Shown in pieces: positions 17,272 through 26,043 of a stretch of DNA of 64,000 bases. Origin of the DNA: Rhodospirillum sp. (GTDB taxonomy: Bacteria; Pseudomonadota; Alphaproteobacteria; Dongiales; Dongiaceae); NCBI GenBank assembly GCA_013822765.1, contig PNKY01000001.1:620001-684000 (forward strand), in the 5' to 3' direction. The notes below the pieces were generated by a model. That model had not been told where the DNA came from. It saw nothing but the letters and a program-made list of their open reading frames with translations, and searched no databases. Each line of letters begins with the position of its first letter. Position 1 is the stretch's first letter. A program made the translations under genes and the position numbers.

Positions 17272-17282
17272 AGGAGATTGAG

Positions 17283-17552
17283 ATGGGCCAGGTCGCCGAC
17301 CGGATCGAGCGCAAGCTGCGCAGCGCGTTCCAACCCGAGCAGCTCGCCGTGATCGACGAGACCAACCAGCATCACGGCCACGCCGGCTGGCGCGAAAGCG
17401 GCGAGACGCATTTCCGCGTGGAGATCACAGCGCAGGCCTTCACCGGCAAATCCCGCGTCGACCGCCAACGCGCCGTGTACCAGGTGCTGGCCGAAGAGCT
17501 GGCCGGCCCGGTGCATGCGCTTGCACTGACGGCGAATGCGCCGGAGAAATAG
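17283..17552 (+). CDS. bolA: BolA family protein
   Basis: 89 residues. It has the BolA fold pattern: an N-terminal helix (VADRIERKLRSAFQPEQLAV), ETHFRVEITAQAFTGKSRVDRQRAVYQVLAEEL, and a C-terminal LALTANAP. The R-VDRQRAVY helix-turn-helix-like segment and the His residues near HHGHAG suit partnership with a monothiol glutaredoxin in iron-sulfur trafficking. GAAGGAGATTGAG is a strong ribosome site. In Alphaproteobacteria bolA usually lies beside the J-domain gene and cobST; here the TelA cassette and two other genes stand between. It may also be transcribed from the cassette. Confidence 0.93.
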   Translation: MGQVADRIERKLRSAFQPEQLAVIDETNQHHGHAGWRESGETHFRVEITAQAFTGKSRVDRQRAVYQVLAEELAGPVHALALTANAPEK

Positions 17553-17573
17553 AGCTCCACCCTCTCCACTCAC

Positions 17574-17679
17574 TCCGTCATCCCAAGGCTTGGCCTTGGG
17601 ATCCATGAGTTTGCCTCACTATGCACAGTCTGGCCCATTGAAACTCGTGGATGGCAAGGCCAAGCCTTGCCATGACGGA
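17574..17679. repeat. Intergenic palindromic element, copy B
   Basis: About 105 bp between the convergent bolA and DUF2889 genes. Left arm hairpin CCCAAGGC-TTG-GCCTTGGG, right arm GGCAAGGC-CAA-GCCTTGCC, bounded by TCCGTCAT and ATGACGGA. Inner flanks are ATCCATGAGTTT and AAACTCGTGGAT. Reverse-complemented, it aligns with copy C through the central spacer as well, so B and C are the same element in opposite orientation. Confidence 0.88.
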
Positions 17680-17696
17680 ACATCGGAGTGATCCCG

Positions 17697-18308
17697 TCAC
17701 GACTTCCGCACTTCGTAGAACTGCGGGTACTGCGTGCGTACCACCTCGCCGTCGCTCGCCAACGCATGGCAGGAATCGATGAAGCCCGGCCTGCGCCCCG
17801 GCGTGGCCTCGCCGCTCGGCGGGCCTTCGCCCTGGTCTTGACCGGCCTCGCGCTTGCGCCGCCCCTGCCAGCCATAGAGCGTCTGGAACGCGACCGTGGC
17901 CATCGCGCGCAGCATCTCGACATGGTGCACGCAGCCGTGGCGGCCGCCGAACTTCTCGCGCAGGACGCGCGACCAGCCGCGTCCGATCCGCTCGCCCTTC
18001 AGCGCGGCAAAGGCCGGCGTGATGGCGGGGCAGATCTCGTACGGCCCGGCGGCGGTGACGCACTCGACCTCGCGGATCACGAACGCTTCATCCAGAGTCA
18101 AGCGGATCAGCATGTCGTGCAGCGGCTCGCCGGCCTCGATCGTCTGCCGCCAGTCGTTGGGAAAGGCGTAGCTCTTGGTGTCGGTCATCCGGCCTTCGAT
18201 GTCGAACAGGCCGTCGGCGCGGCGATAGCCGCCGAACGCGTAGTTGCGGAAATGCTGCGCCTCGCGTTCGACCGGTGCGCTCAGCTCAGCGCCGCTGGAA
18301 TTGGCCAT
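17697..18308 (-). CDS. DUF2889 domain protein
   Basis: 203 residues, cytoplasmic. It carries the DUF2889 pattern, including FDIEGRMTDTKSYAF, the central LRLTLDEAFVIREVE and the GGRHGCVHHVEML segment with conserved Gly, Cys and His residues. The function of the family is not established. The start ATG (18306-18308) has a GGAG ribosome site eight bases away. It lies 14 bp after the YbjQ-family stop and is the last gene of the aroK-aroB-corC-ybjQ transcription unit. Confidence 0.85.
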   Translation of the reverse strand: MANSSGAELSAPVEREAQHFRNYAFGGYRRADGLFDIEGRMTDTKSYAFPNDWRQTIEAGEPLHDMLIRLTLDEAFVIREVECVTAAGPYEICPAITPAFAALKGERIGRGWSRVLREKFGGRHGCVHHVEMLRAMATVAFQTLYGWQGRRKREAGQDQGEGPPSGEATPGRRPGFIDSCHALASDGEVVRTQYPQFYEVRKS

Positions 18309-18322
18309 CGCATTTTCTCCAC

Positions 18323-18646
18323 TCAGCCGAGCCGGACGGCGGTCCCGGTCGCGCTCACCATCAGGATGGTCTTGCGGTCGCCGCCGATCGAATCGTGGCC
18401 GAAGCTGACGCCGATGATCGCATCGGCCTTCATCGCCTCGGCGCTGGCCATCAGGTCGGCGAGCGCCGCGTCCTTGGCGTCCTTCAACACGGTCTCGTAG
18501 GACGCGACCCGTCCGCCGACGATGTCGCGGATGCCGGCGAAGAAATCGCGGAACAGGTTGCTGCCCATCACCGCGCAGCCGTGAACCACGCCCAGGTAGT
18601 CAGTCACACGCCGCCCTTCGACGCCGTTGGTGGTGGTGACGATCAT
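18323..18646 (-). CDS. YbjQ/UPF0145 family heavy-metal-binding-domain protein
   Basis: 107 residues. The UPF0145 pattern is clear: VTTTNGVEGRRVTDYLGVVHG, then GSNLFRDFFAGIRDIVGGR, ADAIIGVSFGHDSIGG and a final VSATGTAVRL. These proteins form pentamers; a metal-related role has been proposed but not proven. A GGGAG ribosome site precedes the ATG. The start overlaps the stop of the CorC-type gene by 4 nt (ATGA), implying translational coupling. Confidence 0.92.
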   Translation of the reverse strand: MIVTTTNGVEGRRVTDYLGVVHGCAVMGSNLFRDFFAGIRDIVGGRVASYETVLKDAKDAALADLMASAEAMKADAIIGVSFGHDSIGGDRKTILMVSATGTAVRLG

Positions 18647-19962
18647 GCGGCTCCCCCGGCCTGGCGCTGCGCCGCGCCGTCCTTGTCGGCGGCCGCGGAT
18701 TTCGCCTCAAGCGGCGTGACGCGGATCTTCCTGATCTGGTTGCGCTGGCGCTCCATGATCTCGAAACGCAGGTTATAGAAGGTGAAGACCTGGCCCTGCA
18801 GCGGGATCTGTCGCGCCTCGTGCAGGATGAGGCCGGCAAGGGTCGAGGCCTGGTCGTCCGGCAGGTTCCAGTCCAGTTCTCGGTTGAGATCGCGCAGCGT
18901 GACCGTGCCTTCGACGATGAAACTGCCTTCCTCCTCCTGGATCACACCCTCGACCTTCATGTCGTGCTCGTCCGCGATGTCGCCGACGATCTCCTCCAGG
19001 ATGTCCTCGAGCGTCACCACGCCCATCAGCGCGCCGTACTCGTCGACCACGATCGCGAAATGCTCGCGCCGCCGCTTGAACGCCTCCAGCTGCTTCAGCA
19101 GCGTGGTGCCGTCCGGGATGAACCACGGCTTGGCCGACAGCTTGACGACGTCAATGCCCTGCAGCTTCCAGTCGTTGGTGTGCAGCGCGCGCAGCAGGCC
19201 CTTGGCATGCAGCACGCCGACGATGTTGTCCGGCTCGTTGCGCCACAGCGGGATGCGGGTGTGCTGGCTGTCCAGCACGTGGCGCACCAGCTCCTCCGGC
19301 GGCAGGTCGGCATCGATCATGGTCATGTTGCGCCGGTGGATCATGATGTCGGAGACCGGCACATCGTCCAGGTCCAGGATCGAATGCAGCATCGCGCCGG
19401 CTTCGCGGATCTCCTCGGCCGACTCTGAATGCAGGTCGATCGCGCCGCGCAATTCCTCGATGCTCTCCTCGGCGCCCGGCTCGCGTTCGACCTTGACGCC
19501 CATCAGCCGAAGAACGCTGTTGATGATGATCTGCGTCAGGTGGGTGAGGGGATAGGTGACCGTCACGACCTGCTGCAGCACCGGCGCCACCCACAGCGCG
19601 GTCCGCTCGGCGTTGTTGATGGCATAGGTCTTGGGCAGCACCTCGCTGAAGATGAAGATCGCGGCTGTGATGCAGATCGAGGCGACGACCGCCATGGTGC
19701 CGGAGCTGCCGAAAAAGCTGGTGAAGACGAGAGTGGTGATCGAGGCGGCGACGCTGTTCACGAAGGTGTTGCTGAACAGGATGGTCGAGATCACGCGCTC
19801 CATGTGCTCGTGCATCTTCTCGACCCGCAGGGCGCGGCGGTTGCCCTGCGCGGAGAGCGCATAAATGCGGGCGCGCGAGGCGCCGGTCATGGCGGTCTCG
19901 CACGCCGAGAAATACGCGGAGATGCCCAGGAGCGCGATGAGGGCAAGCAGCTCGACAATCAT
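18643..19962 (-). CDS. CNNM/CorC-type transporter with DUF21 and paired CBS domains (hemolysin family)
   Basis: 439 residues. An N-terminal DUF21 membrane domain (about residues 1-190, four hydrophobic segments, CETAMTGASRARIYAL signature) is followed by a CBS pair (about 205-330, VSDIMIHRRNMTMID and FAIVVDEYGALMGVVTLEDILEEIVG) and a C-terminal CorC_HlyC domain. CNNM/CorB-type proteins are Mg2+ exporters or sodium-coupled magnesium transporters regulated by nucleotide at the CBS pair; the old hemolysin name is historical. It lies in the operon with aroB, the usual alphaproteobacterial arrangement. Confidence 0.93.
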   Translation of the reverse strand: MIVELLALIALLGISAYFSACETAMTGASRARIYALSAQGNRRALRVEKMHEHMERVISTILFSNTFVNSVAASITTLVFTSFFGSSGTMAVVASICITAAIFIFSEVLPKTYAINNAERTALWVAPVLQQVVTVTYPLTHLTQIIINSVLRLMGVKVEREPGAEESIEELRGAIDLHSESAEEIREAGAMLHSILDLDDVPVSDIMIHRRNMTMIDADLPPEELVRHVLDSQHTRIPLWRNEPDNIVGVLHAKGLLRALHTNDWKLQGIDVVKLSAKPWFIPDGTTLLKQLEAFKRRREHFAIVVDEYGALMGVVTLEDILEEIVGDIADEHDMKVEGVIQEEEGSFIVEGTVTLRDLNRELDWNLPDDQASTLAGLILHEARQIPLQGQVFTFYNLRFEIMERQRNQIRKIRVTPLEAKSAAADKDGAAQRQAGGAA

Positions 19963-20004
19963 GGCCGTGTTCCGATTCTGAGAAAACGCATCATGAGCGG
20001 GTGA

Positions 20005-21135
20005 TCACGCCGCGATGGCTTCGTCCAGCATGGCGGCGACGTCCGAAAGTTCCACATAGGCCGGCGTGAAAGCCTGGCCGATGCCGCGAGTGAGGACGAA
20101 CCCGATGCGCCCGTCCTTCACTTTCTTGTCCTTCGCCATATGCTCGATCAGGCGCGTGGAGGAGAAACTCCGTCCGTCGATCCAGCTGGGCGAGGTCGGC
20201 AAGCCGATGCTGGCGAGGTGCCGCTGCACCCGCGCCGCGTCCTCGAGCGGGCACAGCCCCAGCCGCGCCGACAGATCGTACGCCATCACCATCCCGATGG
20301 CGACCGCCTCGCCATGCAGCAGGTCGTCGGAATAGCCGCACTCCGCCTCCAGCGCATGGCCGAAGGTGTGGCCGAGGTTGAGCAACGCCCGCGCGCCCGA
20401 TTCCCGCTCGTCGGCGCCGACGATCGCGGCTTTGGCCTTGCAGCTGTGCGCGATCGCGTGACGCCGCGCGCTGGCCTCGCCGGAGATGATCCCGGCGCCA
20501 TGTCCCTCGCACCAGGCGAAGAAGGCGGGATCGTTGATCAGGCCGTATTTCACCACCTCGGCATAGCCCGCCAGCAGCTCGCGCCGCGGCAGCGTGTCCA
20601 GCACCTCGATGTCGGCCAGTACCAGCCGCGGCTGGTGGAACGCACCGATCAGATTCTTTCCCTGCGCCGCGTTGATCCCGGTCTTGCCGCCGACCGAGGA
20701 ATCGACCTGTGCTAGCAGGGTGGTGGGAATTTGGATGAACTCGATGCCGCGCAGCACAACAGCAGCCGCGAAGCCGGTCAGGTCGCCGATCACCCCGCCG
20801 CCCAGCGCGATCAGCGTGGTCGAGCGCTCGACCTTCAGGTCCAGCAGCCGACCGCACAGCGCTTCCAGCTCGCCGAAGCTCTTGGTCGCTTCGCCGGCTG
20901 GCAGCACGATCGCCTCGCTGGCGATTCCGGCGCCGCGCAGCGATTGCTGGATCTCGTCCAGATACAGGCGCGCCACCTGCGCGTCGGTCACGATCACCGC
21001 GCGCTTCTGCGCCACCGCCGGGGCGATCATCTCGCCCGCGCGCGCCACCAGCCCGCCGCCGATCTTGATGTCATAGCTGCGCGTCCCGAGATCGACGCGC
21101 ACCACGTCGATCGCCGACCGGTCGATGATGGTCAT
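20005..21135 (-). CDS. aroB: 3-dehydroquinate synthase AroB
   Basis: 376 residues. Family motifs: GGGVIGDLTGFAAA for NAD binding, IPTTLLAQVDSSVGGKTGIN and NLGHTFGHALE with metal-binding His. AroB converts DAHP to 3-dehydroquinate, the second step of the shikimate pathway. The ATG overlaps the aroK stop by 4 nt (ATGA), so translation is coupled to the shikimate kinase two steps further down the pathway. There is a 42-bp gap to the CorC-type gene. Confidence 0.97.
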   Translation of the reverse strand: MTIIDRSAIDVVRVDLGTRSYDIKIGGGLVARAGEMIAPAVAQKRAVIVTDAQVARLYLDEIQQSLRGAGIASEAIVLPAGEATKSFGELEALCGRLLDLKVERSTTLIALGGGVIGDLTGFAAAVVLRGIEFIQIPTTLLAQVDSSVGGKTGINAAQGKNLIGAFHQPRLVLADIEVLDTLPRRELLAGYAEVVKYGLINDPAFFAWCEGHGAGIISGEASARRHAIAHSCKAKAAIVGADERESGARALLNLGHTFGHALEAECGYSDDLLHGEAVAIGMVMAYDLSARLGLCPLEDAARVQRHLASIGLPTSPSWIDGRSFSSTRLIEHMAKDKKVKDGRIGFVLTRGIGQAFTPAYVELSDVAAMLDEAIAA

Positions 21136-21833
21136 GGCTGCCTGGTCCCGCTCGACTCGCCTGCGAGTCCCACTTCGATGGCGCGCAAGACGCGCTGCAC
21201 GGTCACGTCCGGCGGCCCGTCCGCGCTCTCGACCGTGAGGTCGGCCTCGGCATAAACCGGGTAGCGCTGGTCGATCAACTCGGCCAGCTTGGCGCGCGGA
21301 TCGACATTCTGCAGCAGCGGCCGGTCGTTGCGCCGGCCAATGCGTTTCAGCAGCTGGTCGAGCTCGGCCTTCAGCCAGACCGAGATTGCCTTGTCCTTGA
21401 TGAGCGCACGGGTCGAGGCATCCATGAATGCGCCGCCGCCGGTCGCCAACACATGCATCGGGTTGCCGAGCAGGCGCTGGATCACCCGCCGCTCGCCGTC
21501 GCGGAACGTCTTCTCGCCATGGGCCGCGAAATAGTCGGAGATCGAGCAGCCCGCCGCCTCTTCGATCTCGCGGTCGGCATCGACGAACGGCAGGCCGAGG
21601 CAGGCGGCGAGCCGCTTGCCGACGCAGCTTTTGCCGGCGCCCATCAGGCCGACCAGGACGATGGTCTTGTTCAGGCGTTGGGCGAGAGCTTGGGCGGGCG
21701 CCGCCGCGCTCTTGGCGCGCGCGTGCGCGCGGGATTGCGCCCCTTCATCGTCGCTTGCCTGCGCCGAACCGCCCGGAATCACCGCTTCCTCGCTAGGTTG
21801 TGACGTGTTTTGGCCATATTTGAACACTAGCAT
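21132..21833 (-). CDS. aroK: Shikimate kinase AroK with N-terminal extension
   Basis: 233 residues from the ATG at 21831-21833. Walker A GLMGAGKS begins about residue 60; FVDADREIEEAAG holds the shikimate-binding DxD region, GGGAF binds shikimate, and RNDRPLL is the lid Arg region. It phosphorylates shikimate at the 3-hydroxyl. About 55 Ala/Gln/Ser-rich residues precede the kinase core, which is common in Alphaproteobacteria. The exact start is uncertain: a GTG at 21863 could add ten residues, and neither start has a convincing ribosome site. Confidence 0.93.
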   Translation of the reverse strand: MLVFKYGQNTSQPSEEAVIPGGSAQASDDEGAQSRAHARAKSAAAPAQALAQRLNKTIVLVGLMGAGKSCVGKRLAACLGLPFVDADREIEEAAGCSISDYFAAHGEKTFRDGERRVIQRLLGNPMHVLATGGGAFMDASTRALIKDKAISVWLKAELDQLLKRIGRRNDRPLLQNVDPRAKLAELIDQRYPVYAEADLTVESADGPPDVTVQRVLRAIEVGLAGESSGTRQP

Positions 21834-21917
21834 GAATCGAAAGCCCTGTGGCAAGTTAGCCACCGTCCGCGGCTGTCTCGAATCGAACGTATGTCGCGGA
21901 TATCATGGGACAAAACC

Positions 21918-21935
21918 GATCCCCTCAACGGGATC
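21918..21935. other. Short hairpin in aroK / microprotein divergent region
   Basis: GATCCC-CTCAAC-GGGATC is a perfect 6-bp stem 16 bp upstream of the microprotein start at 21952. It may be an operator or a leader hairpin; nothing else supports a function. Confidence 0.3.
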
Positions 21936-21951
21936 TCCATAGGGCGATGGC

Positions 21952-22095
21952 ATGGGTAAGCTGGTGATGGTTCTGGTGGTGTTGCTTCTGGTTGGAGCCG
22001 GAGGCTTTGCCGTGTTCCTCGCGTTCTGGGAACCGCCAATGCCGCCCGGCACATTGGAGATCCCGATTCCGCATGACCGCCTCTCGATCCAATAA
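21952..22095 (+). CDS. 47-residue single-pass membrane microprotein
   Basis: A short gene that opens MGKLVMVLVVLLLVGAGGF, one strong membrane helix, then a Pro-rich tail (WEPPMPPGTLEIPIP) ending DRLSIQ. The start has GGGCGATGGC upstream. Its last 23 bp overlap the start of the next gene (22073) in a different frame, which suggests translational coupling. It is divergent from aroK. No family is recognised. Coding is supported by the clean helix-plus-tail design and by codon use like its neighbours. Confidence 0.65.
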   Translation: MGKLVMVLVVLLLVGAGGFAVFLAFWEPPMPPGTLEIPIPHDRLSIQ

Positions 22096-23965
22096 GCAGA
22101 TGCGCCACATTAGGCAGATGCGTCTGTCCGTCCGGTCCGTTCTGGGCGCGGCCGCCGTCGGCGCGTTGATGCTCGGCGTGACGCCGGCCTTCGCGTTGAA
22201 TGACCCAACGCCGATCGGCCTGCCACCCCTTCAACCCGGCGACCAGCCGATCGAGGAGCCTGCTTCACCGCCGCTCTCTGCTCCAACGACCGGCGCTCCA
22301 ACGACTGGCGATCCAACGACCGACCAGGTTCAAGGCGGCGGCATTGGCGGCGCGCCCTTGCCGCCCTTGCCCGCGCCACCGCCGGAAGGCCAGGTGCCAA
22401 TCGACCCCGCGGTGCAGCCGACCGATCCCGTCATCCAGCCCGCTGCCACCGGCGCCCAGCCGGCGCCAGCGCCCGACAGCGGCGCGCCTGGTCTGCTGGA
22501 CGACAGCAACGCCGGCCTAGGCGGCAACATCTGGCAAGGCTCGAGCGGCGCGCAGCTGGTTTCCTTGATGCCGAAGCTGGCCGCGCCGCAGACCCAGCCG
22601 TCGCTGCGCGATCTCCAGCTCCGCCTGCTGCTGACCAAGGCGCCGGGACCGAACGCCGGCGGCGGCGTCGATACGCTGGTGCCGTTGCGCGCCGAGCGGT
22701 TGCACGCCATGGGCTTTAGCGCCGAAGCGATGCTGCTGACCAAGGGCGCCGCCAATGCCGCGCCCGCCGACGCCAAGGGCGCGTTCGAGAAGGCGCTCGG
22801 CGGCCAGGATGCGGACGCCGCTTGCGCCAAGGTCGATGAAGTGGTCGCGAGCCCGCAGACCCTCGACCTCTACTGGCGCAAGGCTCTGCTGTTTTGCCAG
22901 ATCCAGCGCGGCCAGAAGGACCAGGCGAGCCTCGGCCTCGACCTGATCCGCGAGACGCCGGACAAGGACGCAGGCACCAAGGACTTCATCGCGCTGTCCT
23001 CGCTGCTGCTCGGCGAAACCAAGAAAAAGCCGAAGCTCGCCGGCGCGCCCGATCCGCTGCTCGCCGCGATGACGTTGAAGGCCGGCATGAAGCCGAAGGA
23101 CGCGCAGAGCGCGCCGCCGCCGAAGGTCTCCGGCCTTGCCGCCGCCGCCGCGACCGCGCGCGATGCCGGGCTGCCGCTAAACGTGCGCATCGAATCCGGC
23201 GAGCTGGCGTTCGCCGGCGGCCTGGTCAGCGCCGACGAGCTGATCGGGCTCTATCGCCAGGTCAAGTTCAGCGGCGATCCGCTGACCATGCCTGACTCGC
23301 CAATGATGCGGGCTCAGCTCTATCAGGCCGCGGATCAGGCGTTCGATCCGGTACGCCGTGCCCAGTTCGTGCAGCACGCGCTGGCCAACGCGCGGGCGCG
23401 CGCGACCTATTTCGTGCAGGGCGCGCTCTATCGCCCGATGGCCGACAAGGTGACGCCGTCGCCCAACCTCGCTTGGTTCGCGCCGGAGGCCGCGCGCCTC
23501 ATGTTCTGGGCCGGCAATGTCGAGCGCGGCGGCTTCTGGCTCAACCTCGCGCAGGGCGCGGCGCCGTCCGATCCCGAGGTGGCGCGCGCGTTGCCCGGCT
23601 TGCAGATCCTGGCGGAGATGGCGGGCCTTACCGGCAATTATGACTCCGATCCGGTGATGACCTGGCAGCAGACCGGCGGCAACCCGGGGCTCGCGGAGCG
23701 CATCCGTGGCATCCGCGCCGGCCTCGGCCTTTCCGGCGGCATCGCGCCGGTGGCGAGCGGTGAAGCTGCCGCGATCAGCGAGGCGGCGCAAGGCGGCCGG
23801 CGCGGCGAGACCGTGTTGCTGGCGCTGGTTGCGCTCGGCGGCCGCGGCCTGTCGAACGCCGAAAGCGCGACCCTGGCGCAGGCGCTGGGCGGGCTTGAAT
23901 CGGTCGGCCTGCAGGACGAAGCCCGGCGCATCGGCATCGAAGCGGCGATCCTGGCAGGATTGTAA
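22073..23965 (+). CDS. Large exported helical-repeat protein, unknown function
   Basis: 630 residues from ATG 22073 (MTASRSNKQMRHIR). A long signal peptide (VRSVLGAAAVGALMLGVTPAFA) is followed by about 100 residues rich in Pro, Thr and Gly, including near-repeats of TTGxPTT. The rest is Ala/Leu-rich and helical with TPR-like pairs (LLTKGAANAAPADAKGAF, ARLMFWAGNVERGGFWLNLA). It is probably a periplasmic scaffold. The next gene, xerD, begins directly after its stop. Related exported proteins occur beside xerD in other Alphaproteobacteria as I recall, but I know of no function. Confidence 0.8.
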   Translation: MTASRSNKQMRHIRQMRLSVRSVLGAAAVGALMLGVTPAFALNDPTPIGLPPLQPGDQPIEEPASPPLSAPTTGAPTTGDPTTDQVQGGGIGGAPLPPLPAPPPEGQVPIDPAVQPTDPVIQPAATGAQPAPAPDSGAPGLLDDSNAGLGGNIWQGSSGAQLVSLMPKLAAPQTQPSLRDLQLRLLLTKAPGPNAGGGVDTLVPLRAERLHAMGFSAEAMLLTKGAANAAPADAKGAFEKALGGQDADAACAKVDEVVASPQTLDLYWRKALLFCQIQRGQKDQASLGLDLIRETPDKDAGTKDFIALSSLLLGETKKKPKLAGAPDPLLAAMTLKAGMKPKDAQSAPPPKVSGLAAAAATARDAGLPLNVRIESGELAFAGGLVSADELIGLYRQVKFSGDPLTMPDSPMMRAQLYQAADQAFDPVRRAQFVQHALANARARATYFVQGALYRPMADKVTPSPNLAWFAPEAARLMFWAGNVERGGFWLNLAQGAAPSDPEVARALPGLQILAEMAGLTGNYDSDPVMTWQQTGGNPGLAERIRGIRAGLGLSGGIAPVASGEAAAISEAAQGGRRGETVLLALVALGGRGLSNAESATLAQALGGLESVGLQDEARRIGIEAAILAGL

Positions 23966-24925
23966 GTGGGCCGGCAGCGCGCCCTGGCGCTCGACGACAC
24001 CGTTCCGGCGACCCGCCACTGGGAAGTCTTCCACGAAATGCTGACGGCGGAGCGCAATGCCTCCGTCAACACCATCGATGCCTACCGGCGCGACCTCAAG
24101 GACGCAGCCGATGCTGTGCGCGCCAAGGGCGATCTTGCCGACGCCGCGGTCGATGTCTTGCGCGGCTATCTCGAATCCCTGAGCCGGCAGAAGCTGGCGC
24201 CGGCTACTGCCGCGCGGCGCCTGTCGGCCCTGCGCCAGTATTTCAAGTTCCTGGTCAACGAAGGCCTGCGCAAGGACGATCCCACCACGGCGCTCGATGC
24301 TCCCAAGCGCGGCCGACCCCTGCCCAAGATCCTGAGCGAAACCGAGGTCGCCGCCATGATCGACGCGGTAGGGCAGGAGGACAAAGCAGCGGCGCTGCGC
24401 CTCGGCGCGCTGATGGAGCTGATCTACGCCAGCGGCCTGCGCGTGTCGGAGGTGGTGGGGTTGCCGCTCGCCGCCGCCAAGCGCGACCAGCCCTTCCTGG
24501 GGGTGCGCGGCAAGGGCTCGAAGGAACGGCTGGTGCCGCTGAACGACGCCGCCAAGCGGGCGCTCGCCGCCTATCTCGAAGTGCGGGGCAGCTTCCTGCC
24601 GCGCTCGATCAAGGCCTCGCCCTGGCTGTTCCCCTCGAGCGGCGACAGCGGCCATCTCACGCGCCAGCGCCTCGGCCAGTTGCTGAAGGACGCCGCGGTC
24701 AAGGCCGGCATCGACCCGGCGCGCGTCTCGCCTCACGTGCTGCGCCATGCCTTCGCGACGCACCTCTTGGATCACGGCGCCGATCTGCGCGCCCTGCAGA
24801 AGATGCTTGGCCACGCCGACATCGCGACCACGCAGATCTATACCCACGTCGCGACCGGCCGGCTGGCCGCCCTGGTCTCCGAAGCGCATCCCCTCGCAAG
24901 GGCGTCGCGTTCTCGCAAGCCCTGA
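23966..24925 (+). CDS. xerD: Tyrosine recombinase XerD
   Basis: 319 residues. All catalytic residues are visible in order: Arg in ASGLRVSE, Lys in GKGSKER, HxxR in HVLRHAFATH, His in LGHADI and the nucleophile Tyr in TQIYTH. The N-terminal SAM-like domain starts around FHEMLTAERNASVNTIDAYRRD. With XerC it resolves chromosome dimers at dif. The GTG start immediately follows the upstream stop; an ATG at 24038 would remove part of the core-binding domain and is less likely. Housekeeping context (aroK, accA) favours XerD over a mobile integrase. Confidence 0.92.
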   Translation: MGRQRALALDDTVPATRHWEVFHEMLTAERNASVNTIDAYRRDLKDAADAVRAKGDLADAAVDVLRGYLESLSRQKLAPATAARRLSALRQYFKFLVNEGLRKDDPTTALDAPKRGRPLPKILSETEVAAMIDAVGQEDKAAALRLGALMELIYASGLRVSEVVGLPLAAAKRDQPFLGVRGKGSKERLVPLNDAAKRALAAYLEVRGSFLPRSIKASPWLFPSSGDSGHLTRQRLGQLLKDAAVKAGIDPARVSPHVLRHAFATHLLDHGADLRALQKMLGHADIATTQIYTHVATGRLAALVSEAHPLARASRSRKP

Positions 24926-25039
24926 CTTTCCCCAGATGGCACCTGATTGATGCCCGGCATTGACACGCCGCCTCCGGGCCGCCAATAAACCAGCGGAATA
25001 TCGTTAAGACGCGGCGCCGTTAACCAATTGGGGAACCCC

Positions 25040-26020
25040 ATGAGCTTCAAGATCGTCGAACAGGCGCCCGCCCGGTTGAATCGCAGCGAACTGGCGGTCC
25101 CTGGTTCCCAGCCGCAATTGTTCGAAAAGGCCGCCAAGTCGGCGGCCGATGTCATCTTCCTCGACCTCGAGGACGCCGTCGCGCCGGACGACAAGCCGCA
25201 GGCGCGCAAGAATGTCATCCAGGCCCTGCGCGAGATCGACTGGGGCAACAAGGTGATGTCGGTGCGGATCAACGGCCTCGACACCCATTTCATGTACCGC
25301 GATGTCGTCGACGTGATCGAGCAGGGCGGCGAGCGCCTCGACCTCATCATGATCCCGAAAGTCGGCACCGCGTCCGACGTCTATGCCGTCGACATGCTGG
25401 TGACCCAGTGCGAGGCCGCGACCAAGCGCAAGAAGCATATCGGCTTCGAGATGATCATCGAGACCGCGCTCGGCATGCAGAACGTGCACGAGATCGCCGC
25501 CGCCTCGAAGCGCAATGAGAGCCTGCATTTCGGCGTCGCGGATTACGCGGCATCGACCAAGGCGCGCACCACCAACATCGGCGGCGCCAATCCCAGCTAC
25601 GCGGTGCTGACCGACAAGGACGAGCACGGCGATCGCGACACCCATTGGGGCGACATGTGGCACTACGCCGTCGCCCGCATGGTGGTCGCGGCGCGCGCCA
25701 ACGGCCTGCGTCCGATCGACGGCCCGTTCGGCGATTTCTCCGATCCCGATGGCTATCGCGCCGGTGGCAACCGCGCCGGCGTGCTCGGCTGTGAAGGCAA
25801 GTGGGCGATCCATCCCAGCCAGGTCGCGCTCGCCAACGAGCTCTTCACCCCGAGCGATACCGAAGTGACCAAGGCCCGCCGCATCCTGGAAGCGATGGCC
25901 CAGGCGCAGAAGGAAGGCCGCGGCGCGGTCGCGCTCGATGGCCGGCTGATCGATCTTGCGTCGATCCGCCAGGCCGAGGTCCTGGTTGCCAAGGCGCAGC
26001 AAATCTCCGGCGCGCACTAG
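25040..26020 (+). CDS. mcl: L-malyl-CoA/beta-methylmalyl-CoA lyase (HpcH/HpaI family)
   Basis: 326 residues. ATG 25040 (MSFKIVEQAP) is preferred to a TTG four codons upstream. The family signature is strong: LNRSELAVPGSQPQLFEKA, DVIFLDLEDAVAPDDK with the Mg2+-binding acidic residues, VRINGLDT, and KWAIHPSQVALANE. This is the CitE-like Mcl1 type that cleaves malyl-CoA and methylmalyl-CoA to acetyl- or propionyl-CoA plus glyoxylate in the ethylmalonyl-CoA pathway and glyoxylate metabolism. Length matches Mcl1. accA follows after 23 bp, suggesting a shared transcript. Confidence 0.9.
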   Translation: MSFKIVEQAPARLNRSELAVPGSQPQLFEKAAKSAADVIFLDLEDAVAPDDKPQARKNVIQALREIDWGNKVMSVRINGLDTHFMYRDVVDVIEQGGERLDLIMIPKVGTASDVYAVDMLVTQCEAATKRKKHIGFEMIIETALGMQNVHEIAAASKRNESLHFGVADYAASTKARTTNIGGANPSYAVLTDKDEHGDRDTHWGDMWHYAVARMVVAARANGLRPIDGPFGDFSDPDGYRAGGNRAGVLGCEGKWAIHPSQVALANELFTPSDTEVTKARRILEAMAQAQKEGRGAVALDGRLIDLASIRQAEVLVAKAQQISGAH

Positions 26021-26043
26021 AATAGGCGGGCCAGGCGCATTTC

